Source: SAR202 cluster bacterium Io17-Chloro-G7
GTDB lineage: Bacteria; Chloroflexota; Dehalococcoidia; UBA3495
Direction of reading: 5' to 3'
NCBI GenBank assembly: GCA_002817055.1
Contig: MUCU01000053.1
Span: 1-12,147 of the forward strand
Length of the DNA: 12,147 bases
Below are positions 1 through 7,757 of this stretch, piece after piece. The position numbers and the translations under genes are program-made. How positions within the stretch are numbered: the first letter of the stretch is position 1; each line of letters starts with the position of its first letter. The notes under the pieces were generated by a model. The model did not search any database. It was not told where the DNA came from and saw only the letters and a list, made by a program, of their open reading frames with translations.

Positions 1-1
1 C

Positions 2-1513
<1,512 letters not shown>

Positions 1514-1539
1514 TAAGTAATCTCTAATTGCCCAACCTT

Positions 1540-1545
1540 AGGAGG
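1540..1545 (+). promoter_or_regulatory. Ribosome binding site deciding the rpsT TTG start
   Basis: AGGAGG lies six bases upstream of the TTG at 1552. It selects that TTG over the in-frame TTG at 1528. Confidence 0.8.
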
Positions 1546-1551
1546 ACTCAA

Positions 1552-1809
1552 TTGCCCGCAAAAAAATCCCGTCGCCAATCCGTGAAACGCGCCCGCGAAA
1601 ACGGCAGTGTTCGTACGGCCACTAGGACTTCAATCGCTAAGGCCCTGCGTTCCGTTCAAACAGGGGATCCGGTTGCCGCCGCTCCGACCGTGCGGGATGC
1701 GATCAAAGCGATTGAAGGCGCTGTTCGGAAAGGCGTGATGCACAGTAATGCCGCCGCCCGGCGCAAGTCCAGGCTCTCCGCCCGGCTAAATAGGCTTCCA
1801 ACCGCCTAA
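1552..1809 (+). CDS. rpsT: 30S ribosomal protein S20
   Basis: Ribosomal protein S20 binds 16S rRNA early in small-subunit assembly. The 85-residue product begins MPAKKSRRQSVKRARENGSV and ends SRLSARLNRLPTA. It is rich in Lys, Arg and Ala and has the alternating basic helices typical of S20, whose usual length is 85-90. The start is a TTG at 1552, chosen because AGGAGG (1540-1545) sits six bases before it. An in-frame TTG at 1528 would add eight residues and has no ribosome binding site. The gene follows gyrB by 38 bases with no promoter visible between them, so co-transcription with gyrB is likely, and the large hairpin at 1833-1883 closes the unit. S20 is poorly conserved in sequence, so the call rests on composition, length and the start/end patterns. 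Confidence 0.9.
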   Translation: MPAKKSRRQSVKRARENGSVRTATRTSIAKALRSVQTGDPVAAAPTVRDAIKAIEGAVRKGVMHSNAAARRKSRLSARLNRLPTA

Positions 1810-1832
1810 GCTTCCTAATAAGCTGTCCAAGG

Positions 1833-1883
1833 AACCCTTGAAGGATTGGCCGTTCCTAGGAATAGGCTAGTCCTTCAAGGGTT
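1833..1883 (+). terminator. Long hairpin after rpsT, probable transcription terminator
   Basis: AACCCTTGAAGGA (1833-1845) is the exact reverse complement of 1871-1883, a 13-bp perfect stem. Pairing can continue inward to 1851/1865 through G-U and G-C pairs, giving about 19 bp, and the apical region contains the self-palindrome TTCCTAGGAA (1853-1862). It lies 24 bases after the rpsT stop and before the lexA promoter, so ending the gyrB-rpsT transcript is the natural role. A proper U-tract is missing: only GTTTGG follows. It may therefore be a non-canonical terminator or a 3'-end stabilising structure. Confidence 0.65.
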
Positions 1884-1935
1884 TGGTAGGTGGCCCCGTT
1901 ATATCGTCCTCAATCAACCGCGTGACATAACGTCA

Positions 1936-1965
1936 TTGACATCGATCCTCTCCCCTTGCTAGCCT
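1936..1965 (+). promoter_or_regulatory. Predicted sigma-70 promoter of lexA
   Basis: A perfect -35 TTGACA (1936-1941) is followed after 18 bases by TAGCCT (1960-1965), a weak -10 that is helped by an extended TGC just before it. Transcription would start near 1972, right beside the candidate SOS box, as expected for an autorepressed lexA. The -10 matches the consensus at only three of six positions. Confidence 0.5.
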
Positions 1966-1972
1966 TGTCGCC

Positions 1973-2009
1973 AGAACATTCGTTTGCCCTTTAATGTTCA
2001 TTTAATGTT
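1973..2009 (+). promoter_or_regulatory. Candidate LexA operator cluster upstream of lexA
   Basis: GAAC-ATTC-GTTT (1974-1985) differs by one base from the GAAC-N4-GTTC core of the Bacillus-type SOS box, which has also been reported for Dehalococcoides. It overlaps the predicted transcription start. GAACATT (1974-1980) is also mirrored as AATGTTC at 1993-1999. TTTAATGTT occurs twice in direct orientation (1990-1998 and 2001-2009) with an 11-base period, about one helical turn. The position supports autorepression by LexA; which of these elements is actually bound cannot be told from sequence. Confidence 0.5.
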
Positions 2010-2060
2010 TTGTCCCCAAGCTTGGGTGCCCATACTCCTCGCTAAACACATAAGGACGAT

Positions 2061-2714
2061 ATGGTTTTCAAGAAAAAGATGCCTGCCAGGCGCCAGCAAA
2101 TTCTGGATTTCATCCAGGAATTTATTACCGACAATGGGATCCCGCCTACGGTGCGCGACATACAACACGCTTGCGGAATAAGCTCCACATCGGTGGTCGA
2201 CTACAACCTCCATAAGCTCAGGGAGGGCCGTTTTTTGAACCGAAGGCCCGAGGTAGCCCGAGGCATTGAATTATTGGACGAGGCGGGTCAGCCCGTTTCC
2301 GGTCAGGCGAAGGTGCAAATAGTCGGCGCCATCGCTGCTGGCCAACCGATACCTGTATTTAGCACCGAGGACTCGGCTTCGAGTTCTGAATTTGACACAA
2401 TAGACGTGGCCCCAGACCTGCAGAAGCGGTTTGGCAGGCTGTTTGCTTTGACGGTCAACGGCACATCGATGATCGACGCATTGATTGACGACGGCGACGT
2501 TGTGATCATCAAGCCTGGTCAGAACGCGGAGAATGGCGATATGGTCGTGGCATGGCTGAAAATCGAACAAGAGGCGACACTCAAACGGTTTTACCTGGAA
2601 GGTGATCGCGTGCGGTTGCAGCCTGCGAATAGGCACATGGATCCGATTTACTGTTCAGCTGATAACGTGGAGATACACGGTAGAGTAGTTGAAATTATTC
2701 GCAATCTAGGCTAG
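2061..2714 (+). CDS. lexA: LexA SOS-response transcriptional repressor (self-cleaving)
   Basis: LexA represses DNA-damage genes and cleaves itself when stimulated by RecA filaments. The 217-residue product has an N-terminal winged helix-turn-helix (residues about 8-70; IPPTVRDIQHACGISSTSVVDYNLHKL holds the recognition helix) and a C-terminal S24 protease domain. All catalytic elements are visible: the cleavage site Ala93-Gly94 in VGAIAAGQPI, nucleophile Ser136 in NGTSMIDALI, and Lys175 in ATLKRFY. The Ser-Lys distance is two residues longer than in E. coli because of an IEQE insertion. Length is normal for the family (about 200-220). The ATG at 2061 has AAGGA four bases upstream; Met7 has no such site. 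It is transcribed alone, with its own promoter and candidate SOS box, and faces the convergent NrtS-like gene. Confidence 0.95.
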   Translation: MVFKKKMPARRQQILDFIQEFITDNGIPPTVRDIQHACGISSTSVVDYNLHKLREGRFLNRRPEVARGIELLDEAGQPVSGQAKVQIVGAIAAGQPIPVFSTEDSASSSEFDTIDVAPDLQKRFGRLFALTVNGTSMIDALIDDGDVVIIKPGQNAENGDMVVAWLKIEQEATLKRFYLEGDRVRLQPANRHMDPIYCSADNVEIHGRVVEIIRNLG

Positions 2715-2769
2715 GCGGTTGTGTATAGGTTTCCCGATCTGCGGACTGCCGGAGCACGAGCCCGAAGTC

Positions 2770-2791
2770 TTGGCCAGTGTTGTAGGGCCAA
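2770..2791. terminator. Weak dyad between convergent lexA and NrtS-like gene
   Basis: TTGGCC (2770-2775) and GGCCAA (2786-2791) form a six-bp stem with a ten-base loop, in the 87 bases between the ends of two convergent genes. The position suits a bidirectional terminator. The stem is short and no T-run follows on either strand, so the call is tentative. Confidence 0.25.
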
Positions 2792-2801
2792 TCTGCAGGG
2801 G

Positions 2802-3173
2802 CTAACGGCGGTTATTGCTTAGCGCACCATAAGTCGCTACGCAAAACGGCACGCAATATGTCAGCGGTATTTTCCAGTAGAGCGGCGATTTCCACTCACC
2901 TGCGAATAAGGTGTCGCCTTGATTTAGGATAGTCAGGATAGTCCCCACTACAAGCGCCACAGTGAAGGAGCGCCTCAACATTGGCTGGTGGCGGACGGCG
3001 CAAGCTATGCACTTGGTTATTTCTCCCGCTTGCCCACCACCTTCAGGTCCCGTGGTCGCCATGGGGAGCTTGAAAGCAAATCCTCGGCCTTGGTGAACCC
3101 TCTTCCCGCAACGGCCACATCCCACGGTATGTCCCCTTTCAGATTTGGGTTGCGTGCCTGAAGCCTGTGCCAT
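2802..3173 (-). CDS. NrtS-like nitrate/nitrite transporter with N-terminal zinc-ribbon-like region
   Basis: The C-terminal 60 residues resemble NrtS, a small membrane protein described in cyanobacteria as a nitrate/nitrite transporter. The family's conserved features are visible: LRRSFTVALVVGTILTILNQGD (residues 66-87, first membrane helix) and WKIPLTYCVPFCVATYGALS (100-119, second helix). NrtS proteins are usually about 70 residues long; this one has 123. The extra N-terminus carries CGRC (Cys19, Cys22) and CIAC (Cys55, Cys58), a pair of CxxC knuckles that could bind zinc on the cytoplasmic side. The ATG at 3171-3173 has AGGAAG eleven bases upstream. A near-consensus promoter with a dyad over its -35 lies about 165 bases upstream, so the gene looks monocistronic and regulated. 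Family assignment is from recognition of the helix motifs; transport of nitrate by this protein is inference. Confidence 0.75.
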   Translation of the reverse strand: MAQASGTQPKSERGHTVGCGRCGKRVHQGRGFAFKLPMATTGPEGGGQAGEITKCIACAVRHQPMLRRSFTVALVVGTILTILNQGDTLFAGEWKSPLYWKIPLTYCVPFCVATYGALSNNRR

Positions 3174-3338
3174 TTCGTGTTTAGCTTCCTATGTCTTTAT
3201 TTTCCGGAGGAAGTTGGCGGGTTCCGTCGCATTATGGAATCATCGACGATCGTAGTGAGGGTGCGGACCGCATGCGGTTTGGGATGAGTGGTTTATCGTT
3301 GCCTGGAGTTGTGGTGTACAACCGAGATGGCAGCGATC

Positions 3339-3367
3339 ATTGTATTCGGACGCCAATTGGGTGTCAA
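3339..3367 (-). promoter_or_regulatory. Predicted sigma-70 promoter of the NrtS-like gene
   Basis: Read leftward, TTGACA (3362-3367) is separated by exactly 17 bases from TACAAT (3339-3344), a near-consensus pair. Transcription would start near 3332, leaving a leader of about 160 bases before the ATG at 3173. No other leftward gene lies between, so the NrtS-like gene is the target. Confidence 0.65.
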
Positions 3368-3376
3368 TTCACCCAA
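3357..3376. promoter_or_regulatory. Perfect dyad overlapping the NrtS-gene -35 box, candidate operator
   Basis: TTGGGTG (3357-3363) and CACCCAA (3370-3376) are perfect inverted repeats around a six-base centre, giving a 20-base dyad that covers the -35 hexamer at 3362-3367. An adjacent palindrome, CCAATTGG, lies at 3353-3360. A dimeric repressor bound here would block the promoter. The regulator is unknown and does not obviously lie in the window. Confidence 0.45.
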
Positions 3377-3904
3377 CGTCGCTCCAGATGATGTATAGGA
3401 CTCCGGATAGCTTACGATTTATCAAAGACCGACCTTGGGAGGTCCGCCTTGGCTCCCACAATTAGGTCAGATTGCCTGGGAAAGCCCTTAAAGTTTCTAA
3501 TACAACCATTCGCCCAGCAGGCCGGGAATACAGTAAATTGTCAATCCGTTCGGTAATGGGGTCTTGCGCTGATGACGACTCTAATTTTCCGCCTGTCTTG
3601 CGCAGGCTCATAAGAGGCACAACGTAGATCGGCGCCCATGGCCTTATAGATTTGTGCACAGTCAAACAGGCTAACAAGGCTGGGGCTTTTAACATGCTAG
3701 TTTCAGTTGCACAAAAGCGGATCGGATAGTTGACGTTGTCATAAACGACAAGCTGGCTAGAGGAGGAGGCGTCACCGGCGATGCTGCCTACGTCCTCCGG
3801 TTAGGTAATTTCCTGAAGATCGAAGTATGGATTGTATTAATGCGACCGTAGAAATCAGGCCCGATTACCAAACTCTTTAAGTGCCAGTTGTTGATTAGGG
3901 TTAG
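3377..3904. other. Gene-poor stretch, no supported gene
   Basis: This stretch lies between the NrtS-gene promoter and the DUF5679-type gene. The open frames in it are short, lack ribosome binding sites and have no recognisable motifs. Small structures are present: GACC-N6-GGTC near 3431-3444, TTGTC-N6-GACAA near 3736-3751, and AGGAGG near 3761 followed by an ATG at 3781 opening only seven codons. I see no tRNA, no rRNA and no repeat array. It may hold an unrecognised small RNA or decayed genes. Confidence 0.5.
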
Positions 3905-4045
3905 TTATGATTTCCCGATGCGAAAAACTTTGGTTCCGCAAGTGGGGCAAACGCCTTGAGTGGCAGGACGCCCGTTTTTGAGAGTAACCTGCTGAGGATT
4001 GGATATTTCGCGTTTATTTCGGCACTTGAAGCAGTAAGCCTCCAT
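3905..4045 (-). CDS. Small two-CxxC zinc-ribbon protein, DUF5679 type
   Basis: The 46-residue product begins MEAYCFKCRNKREI and ends CPTCGTKVFRIGKS. It matches the pattern of DUF5679-type proteins that I recall: an early C-x-x-C (Cys5, Cys8), a central block VTLKNGRPATQG (residues 20-31), a second C-x-x-C (Cys33, Cys36) and a short basic end. Four cysteines at this spacing imply a single zinc ribbon; the function of the family is not established. The gene stands alone, followed leftward by the gene-poor stretch. The ATG at 4043-4045 has only a G-rich run (GGGGG) about eight bases upstream as a possible ribosome binding site. A strong promoter lies about 220 bases upstream, giving an unusually long leader. 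The frame and motif conservation make it a real gene despite its size. Confidence 0.85.
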   Translation of the reverse strand: MEAYCFKCRNKREISNPQQVTLKNGRPATQGVCPTCGTKVFRIGKS

Positions 4046-4262
4046 TTTCGGACCCCCATCATCGTTTAATTATGTCTGTCGTAAGGCACAGGGGAAGGGA
4101 AATTGAGGGAATTCCCCCATGCTTGGGATACACTTCCTAGCCTATGCCCCGGTTGTCGCTTCCCCATGTTAGTTTTTATCCAGCGACTGTGAACCTTAAG
4201 ATCCTGTGCTTGAGGACAGCGAGGTTGAATTGTGACTCAAGGCTAGGTTTACGTAATGGCTA
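4046..4262 (-). other. Long untranslated leader before the DUF5679-type gene
   Basis: Between the predicted start of transcription and the ATG there is no convincing gene. The region holds a ten-base palindrome, GGGAATTCCC (4107-4116), and a TTGA-N8-TCAA dyad (4225-4240) just downstream of the predicted start. A 33-codon open frame exists but has no ribosome binding site. The length is more than translation needs, so a regulatory RNA structure or a separate small RNA is possible; no known riboswitch class is recognised. Confidence 0.35.
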
Positions 4263-4292
4263 TATATAGACAGGGCTAACCAGTTTTGTCAA
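4263..4292 (-). promoter_or_regulatory. Predicted sigma-70 promoter upstream of the DUF5679-type gene
   Basis: On the minus strand TTGACA (4287-4292) and TATATA (4263-4268) are 18 bases apart. The predicted start near 4256 would give a leader of about 210 bases before the small gene at 4045. An AT-rich run (4261-4268) makes the exact -10 register uncertain. Reading through from truB, which ends at 4422, is also possible because no clear terminator separates them. Confidence 0.55.
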
Positions 4293-4421
4293 GGCCTAGA
4301 TGTGAGCAATCGAAGCCGCAAAAAGGAAAGTGATGATGACGATCTGTTTCCGAGGCTAAACGGGTTGTTACCAGTATAGGAAGATAATATTGTGTTTGAA
4401 CGAAGGTGTTCCTTGTGAAGA

Positions 4422-5381
4422 TCAAGTGCCCGGCGCCAATGGTGACGGGGTGTCAATCTGAAACACTTTAACAGGACGCCAGGAATTCGCGGGGCGGTCG
4501 AACCGGACCAGAGCCAAGAACCTACCCTCGGTGCTGTAGACTCTGAACTCCTCCAAATAGGCAGCCTCGATAAATTGTGGGCCTAAATTCACTGACTGTC
4601 CGTTTCGCAGTAAGTTTTCGGCTTGTTTTCCCACGGAAATGCTTTTGAAATCCTTCAAAACCCAATCGATGGGATGCAGATGCTCTTCCCAGCCACCGGG
4701 TTGATTGGTAGATTCCTCCAATTGATCAGGCGTTATGGAATCGTCAGCATGGAATCTTCCCGTGGATAGCCGGACTAAGTCTACAACGTGGCCCCCGCAC
4801 CCCAATACTTCGCCCAGGTCGTGGGCTATGGAACGCATGTAGGCCCCTTTTCCGCAATCGACCTCCAGGGTGAGGACTGGGGGTTGGTAGTTCTCTACTC
4901 GAATGTCGAAAATGTCCACGGGCCTGGCTTCGCGCTCGATTTCAATTCCAGCCCTGGCTAGTTTGTACAATCTTTGTCCCTGCACCTTGATTGCGCTGTA
5001 CATGGGAGGGACTTGATCAATAGCTCCGACAAAAGCAGGCAAAGCCTCTTCTATATGCGCCATCGAAATCCCCGTCGCATCTCTGGTTTGGATGGTTTCG
5101 CCTTCGGCGTCGTAAGTCGTGGTGGATACGCCGAGCGTGATTTCCATCATGTATCGCTTGCGACCGCCCACAACAAAGTCCATTAGGCGCGTGGCTTGGC
5201 CAAAACAGACAGGAAGCACTCCTCGGGCGAGAGGGTCCATCGTGCCGCCATGGCCCACTTTGTTCCGTTGGCCGGTTATGCGCTTGACCTGTCGAAGTGC
5301 GTCCATAGACGTGATGCCCACGGGTTTGTAGAGGTTCACAAATCCGTTCTTCTGCGGGGGGCCATTCTTGGGCTTGGCCAT
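4422..5381 (-). CDS. truB: tRNA pseudouridine(55) synthase TruB
   Basis: TruB converts U55 in the T-loop of elongator tRNAs to pseudouridine. The 319-residue product shows the family motifs in order: NLYKPVGITSMDAL (16-29), the catalytic loop GHGGTMDPLARGVLPV with Asp49 as the nucleophile, RYMMEITLGVSTTTYDAEGE, the substrate-binding PPMYSAIKVQGQRLYKLARAG, and GAYMRSIAHDLGEVLGCGGHVVDLVRLSTGRF. A C-terminal PUA-like region follows from about residue 250. The most common form of the catalytic loop is GHTGTLDP; GHGGTMDP retains the Asp. It is the last gene of the nusA operon, starting three bases after the rbfA stop with no clear ribosome binding site, so translational coupling to rbfA is likely. 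Length is within the family range (about 290-320). Confidence 0.96.
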   Translation of the reverse strand: MAKPKNGPPQKNGFVNLYKPVGITSMDALRQVKRITGQRNKVGHGGTMDPLARGVLPVCFGQATRLMDFVVGGRKRYMMEITLGVSTTTYDAEGETIQTRDATGISMAHIEEALPAFVGAIDQVPPMYSAIKVQGQRLYKLARAGIEIEREARPVDIFDIRVENYQPPVLTLEVDCGKGAYMRSIAHDLGEVLGCGGHVVDLVRLSTGRFHADDSITPDQLEESTNQPGGWEEHLHPIDWVLKDFKSISVGKQAENLLRNGQSVNLGPQFIEAAYLEEFRVYSTEGRFLALVRFDRPANSWRPVKVFQIDTPSPLAPGT

Positions 5382-5384
5382 GGG

Positions 5385-5849
5385 CTAGACGCTGGGTTTG
5401 GGAAAGGATAGAGGGCCGGTGTAGCTGTCCTGAGAGGCAGAAGGGTCCAGTGCAGCCGTATGTCGGAGTTTAGTGATGGAAGGGGTTAATGGTGACCTGG
5501 ACGGCTGTTCGTTTCTGATTCCATCCATGATCGACAGAATATGATCTGCTTCTTGCGGACCGGTATCCAAATCGAAGCTGAGAAATGGAATGTACCGGAG
5601 ATTGACTCTGGACCGTAATTCCCGGCGAATGAAAGTGGCGGCGGACCGTATACCCGTCAAGACGTTTTGCTTGGTTTCTCCGTCGCCCATTGCGCTCAAG
5701 AATACTCGGGCATTCCGTAAGTCACCGGTTGTGACCACTCGAGTTATAGTGATCACATGGTCTAAGCGAGGGTCTTTTAATTGAAGCGTCAACAAACTAC
5801 TGATTTCCTGTCGCAAGAGTTCGTTGACCCGCTCGATTCGTCTGGACAT
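5385..5849 (-). CDS. rbfA: Ribosome-binding factor A (30S maturation)
   Basis: RbfA binds the immature 30S subunit and assists 16S rRNA processing. The 154-residue product opens with MSRRIERVNELLRQEISSLL and has the family's KH-like core: LKDPRLDHVITITRVVTTGDLRNARVFLSAMGD (residues 24-56) and FIRRELRSRVNLRYIPFLSFDLDTG (about 73-97). The core ends near residue 115; about 38 further residues form a low-complexity Ser/Pro/Thr-rich tail ending PLSFPKPSV, making it longer than the usual 115-135. GGAAGG lies five bases before the ATG. It sits between infB (69-base gap) and truB (three-base gap), the classical order. A hairpin (5861-5883) lies directly upstream of the ribosome binding site. Confidence 0.94.
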   Translation of the reverse strand: MSRRIERVNELLRQEISSLLTLQLKDPRLDHVITITRVVTTGDLRNARVFLSAMGDGETKQNVLTGIRSAATFIRRELRSRVNLRYIPFLSFDLDTGPQEADHILSIMDGIRNEQPSRSPLTPSITKLRHTAALDPSASQDSYTGPLSFPKPSV

Positions 5850-5860
5850 GTATGCCTTCC

Positions 5861-5883
5861 GCCAGTCGCAGGCACTGACTGGC
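5861..5883 (-). promoter_or_regulatory. Hairpin in the infB-rbfA gap beside the rbfA ribosome binding site
   Basis: GCCAGTC (5861-5867) and GACTGGC (5877-5883) are exact inverted repeats with a nine-base loop. The structure abuts the GGAAGG ribosome binding site (5855-5860) of rbfA. It could tune rbfA translation or mark a processing site. No T-run follows, so termination is unlikely. Confidence 0.4.
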
Positions 5884-5918
5884 AGAGATTAAAGATAGAA
5901 ACTGCGCTGAGCAGGCGT

Positions 5919-7757
5919 CTAACGACGCCCAGGTTCCTGGCGATGTGCCTCCAGGATATCTCCTTCCTGGAAGTCATTGAACCCTTGAAGCGTGACTCCG
6001 CACTCAGTGCCGGCGTTCATTTCATTTACTTCTTCCCGGAAGTGCCGGAGGCTGGCAATTGTAGTCTCTTGAACAATTTGGTTGTCTCGGAGCACTCTAA
6101 CCTGGGCGCCCCTGGTAATGCGGCCCTCTGTGATGCGGCAACCAGCGATTCGCGCTCCTCGGCGGGATGGGAACAACTCACGGATCTCGGCTTTGCCGAT
6201 GATCACATCAGTAAATACCGGATCTAACATTCCTTGGAGCGCCAGGTGAATATCGTCGATAAGTTGGTAAATGATGTTGTACCGGCGGATTTCAACGCCC
6301 ATGCGGTCTGCCAGCCTCTCGGCGCTAGGCTCTGTCCCCACGGTGAATCCAATTACGATGGCATCGGAAGCGCTGGCTAGCATGACATCCGACTCAGTAA
6401 TGGTACCGCAACCGCTGTGCAAGACTCTGGCCTTGGCATCCTCTGCGGTCAGGGCGTCCAAAGACTGCTCAACCGCCTCCACGCTGCCCTGAACATCGGC
6501 TTTTAGAACCAAGGTTAACTCTTTCACATCGCCAGTGTCGATTTGCTTAACGACTTGATCCAAAGTCAGTGCCCGAGCCTGGTTTTGCTGAGCTGCGTAG
6601 AGCTTTTGTTGCAGGGCGGCAGCAGTCCTTGCGGCGCGCTCGTTGGGCATGATCGCAAACAGGTCACCGGCTTCAGGAACAGCATTGAACCCAAGGATTT
6701 CGCCCGGCGTACCCGGGTGAATCGACTTGATCGCTCGTCCTTGATCGTCCCCCAGGGCTTTTACGCGGCCCCAAGACCTCCCCGCAACTATAAAGTCGCC
6801 GACGCTTAGGGAGCCGTCTTGGACCAACACAGTGGCCGTGGGCCCCCGCTTCCGGTCCAGCTTTGCTTCAATGATTGCGCCTGTGCCTGGCTTGTCCGGG
6901 TTGGCTTTCAACTCCGCTAATTCTGCCACCACCAACAAGTTTTCCAGCAGGTCGTCAATCCCCTCGCCGGTTTTAGCGGAGACGTTCACGGATATTACGT
7001 CTCCACCCCAGTCTTCTACTAATAGGTCGCGTTCGCTTAACTGCCGTTTTACTCTCTCTTCGTCTGCTGTGGGTAGATCGGACTTATTTATGGCCACCAC
7101 GATGGGCACTTCCGCAGCCTTGGCGTGATTGATCGCTTCCAAAGTCTGGGGCATCAAGCCGTCGTCTGCTGCAACAACCAACACTGCGATATCGGTCACC
7201 TTGGCCCCTCTGGCGCGAATCGCTGTGAATGCCTCATGACCCGGAGTGTCGAGGAAGGTTATATCCTTTCCTTGGTATTTCACTTGATATGCGCCAATGT
7301 GTTGGGTTATGCCACCAATTTCCCGATCTGCAACTTTAGTGCGCCTTATGGTGTCGAGGAGGGACGTCTTCCCATGGTCTACATGGCCCAAAATGGTAAT
7401 CACCGCAGGACGGATCGACAAGTCGGTTTCGTCCTCAGGAGTGTCACTCGAGGCAACCGTATTGGCCTTGACTTCGGCGCTCTCGGCCACGCTAGTTCTG
7501 ACGCCCAAGGCCGACGTGACCAGGGTAGCTACCTCGTAGTCTATAACCTGATTCATTCCCGCCATTATACCGTTTCGCATTAGGAGCTTGATGACCTCAA
7601 TCGGGTTCTGGTCCAATAGTTCGGACAAGCGTTGGACGGTCAAGGTCTGGGGCAACACCAATGTACGGGTTTGTCGGCGCGGCTCACCAGTACTGCGTCT
7701 GGTTCTAGCAGGGGTGCTGCGCTCATCCGTCGTATCGGTTTGGCTGTTGGTTGTCAT
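5919..7757 (-). CDS. infB: Translation initiation factor IF-2, short N-terminal form
   Basis: IF-2 is the GTPase that positions initiator fMet-tRNA on the 30S subunit and promotes subunit joining. The 612-residue product is short for a family that often exceeds 800; the long disordered N-terminus is reduced to about 30 Thr/Arg-rich residues. An IF2_N domain follows (about 35-85), then the G domain with GHVDHGKT (124-131), GGITQHIGA (148-156), DTPGH (170-174), NKSD (224-227) and SAK (260-262), then the beta-barrel and C-terminal domains with [20 protein letters not shown] and the closing [13 protein letters not shown]. Residue 226 is Ser where Ile or Met is usual in NKxD; the recognition Asp is kept. 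The ATG at 7757 has AGGGAG four bases upstream and overlaps the end of ylxR by 35 bases. Confidence 0.97.
   Translation of the reverse strand: MTTNSQTDTTDERSTPARTRRSTGEPRRQTRTLVLPQTLTVQRLSELLDQNPIEVIKLLMRNGIMAGMNQVIDYEVATLVTSALGVRTSVAESAEVKANTVASSDTPEDETDLSIRPAVITILGHVDHGKTSLLDTIRRTKVADREIGGITQHIGAYQVKYQGKDITFLDTPGHEAFTAIRARGAKVTDIAVLVVAADDGLMPQTLEAINHAKAAEVPIVVAINKSDLPTADEERVKRQLSERDLLVEDWGGDVISVNVSAKTGEGIDDLLENLLVVAELAELKANPDKPGTGAIIEAKLDRKRGPTATVLVQDGSLSVGDFIVAGRSWGRVKALGDDQGRAIKSIHPGTPGEILGFNAVPEAGDLFAIMPNERAARTAAALQQKLYAAQQNQARALTLDQVVKQIDTGDVKELTLVLKADVQGSVEAVEQSLDALTAEDAKARVLHSGCGTITESDVMLASASDAIVIGFTVGTEPSAERLADRMGVEIRRYNIIYQLIDDIHLALQGMLDPVFTDVIIGKAEIRELFPSRRGARIAGCRITEGRITRGAQVRVLRDNQIVQETTIASLRHFREEVNEMNAGTECGVTLQGFNDFQEGDILEAHRQEPGRR

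Noticed and set aside
3191..3391. Open frame of 66 codons on the + strand
   Set aside because: It lies over the leader and promoter of the NrtS-like gene in antisense, has no ribosome binding site and no recognisable motif.
3462..3695. Open frame of 77 codons on the minus strand
   Set aside because: No ribosome binding site precedes the ATG, composition is unremarkable and I recognise no family. It could be a remnant, but the sequence alone does not support a gene.
4225..4240. FNR/CRP-like dyad TTGA-N8-TCAA
   Set aside because: The spacer is eight bases where the FNR site needs six, and only one CRP half-site is present, so no known regulator can be assigned.
4302..4379. 25-codon GTG-initiated frame on the + strand with a run of Asp codons
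   Set aside because: Only a weak AAGG lies upstream, there is no promoter in that orientation, and it overlaps the -35 region side of the leftward promoter; too short to support.
2715..4421. tRNA, SRP RNA, 6S RNA or CRISPR repeats in the gene-poor region
   Set aside because: No T-loop GTTCRA with matching acceptor stem, no SRP core motif and no repeated spacer pattern was found on either strand.
7125..7583. 152-codon antisense frame over infB
   Set aside because: It is opposite the invariant IF-2 G-domain motifs; a coding shadow.
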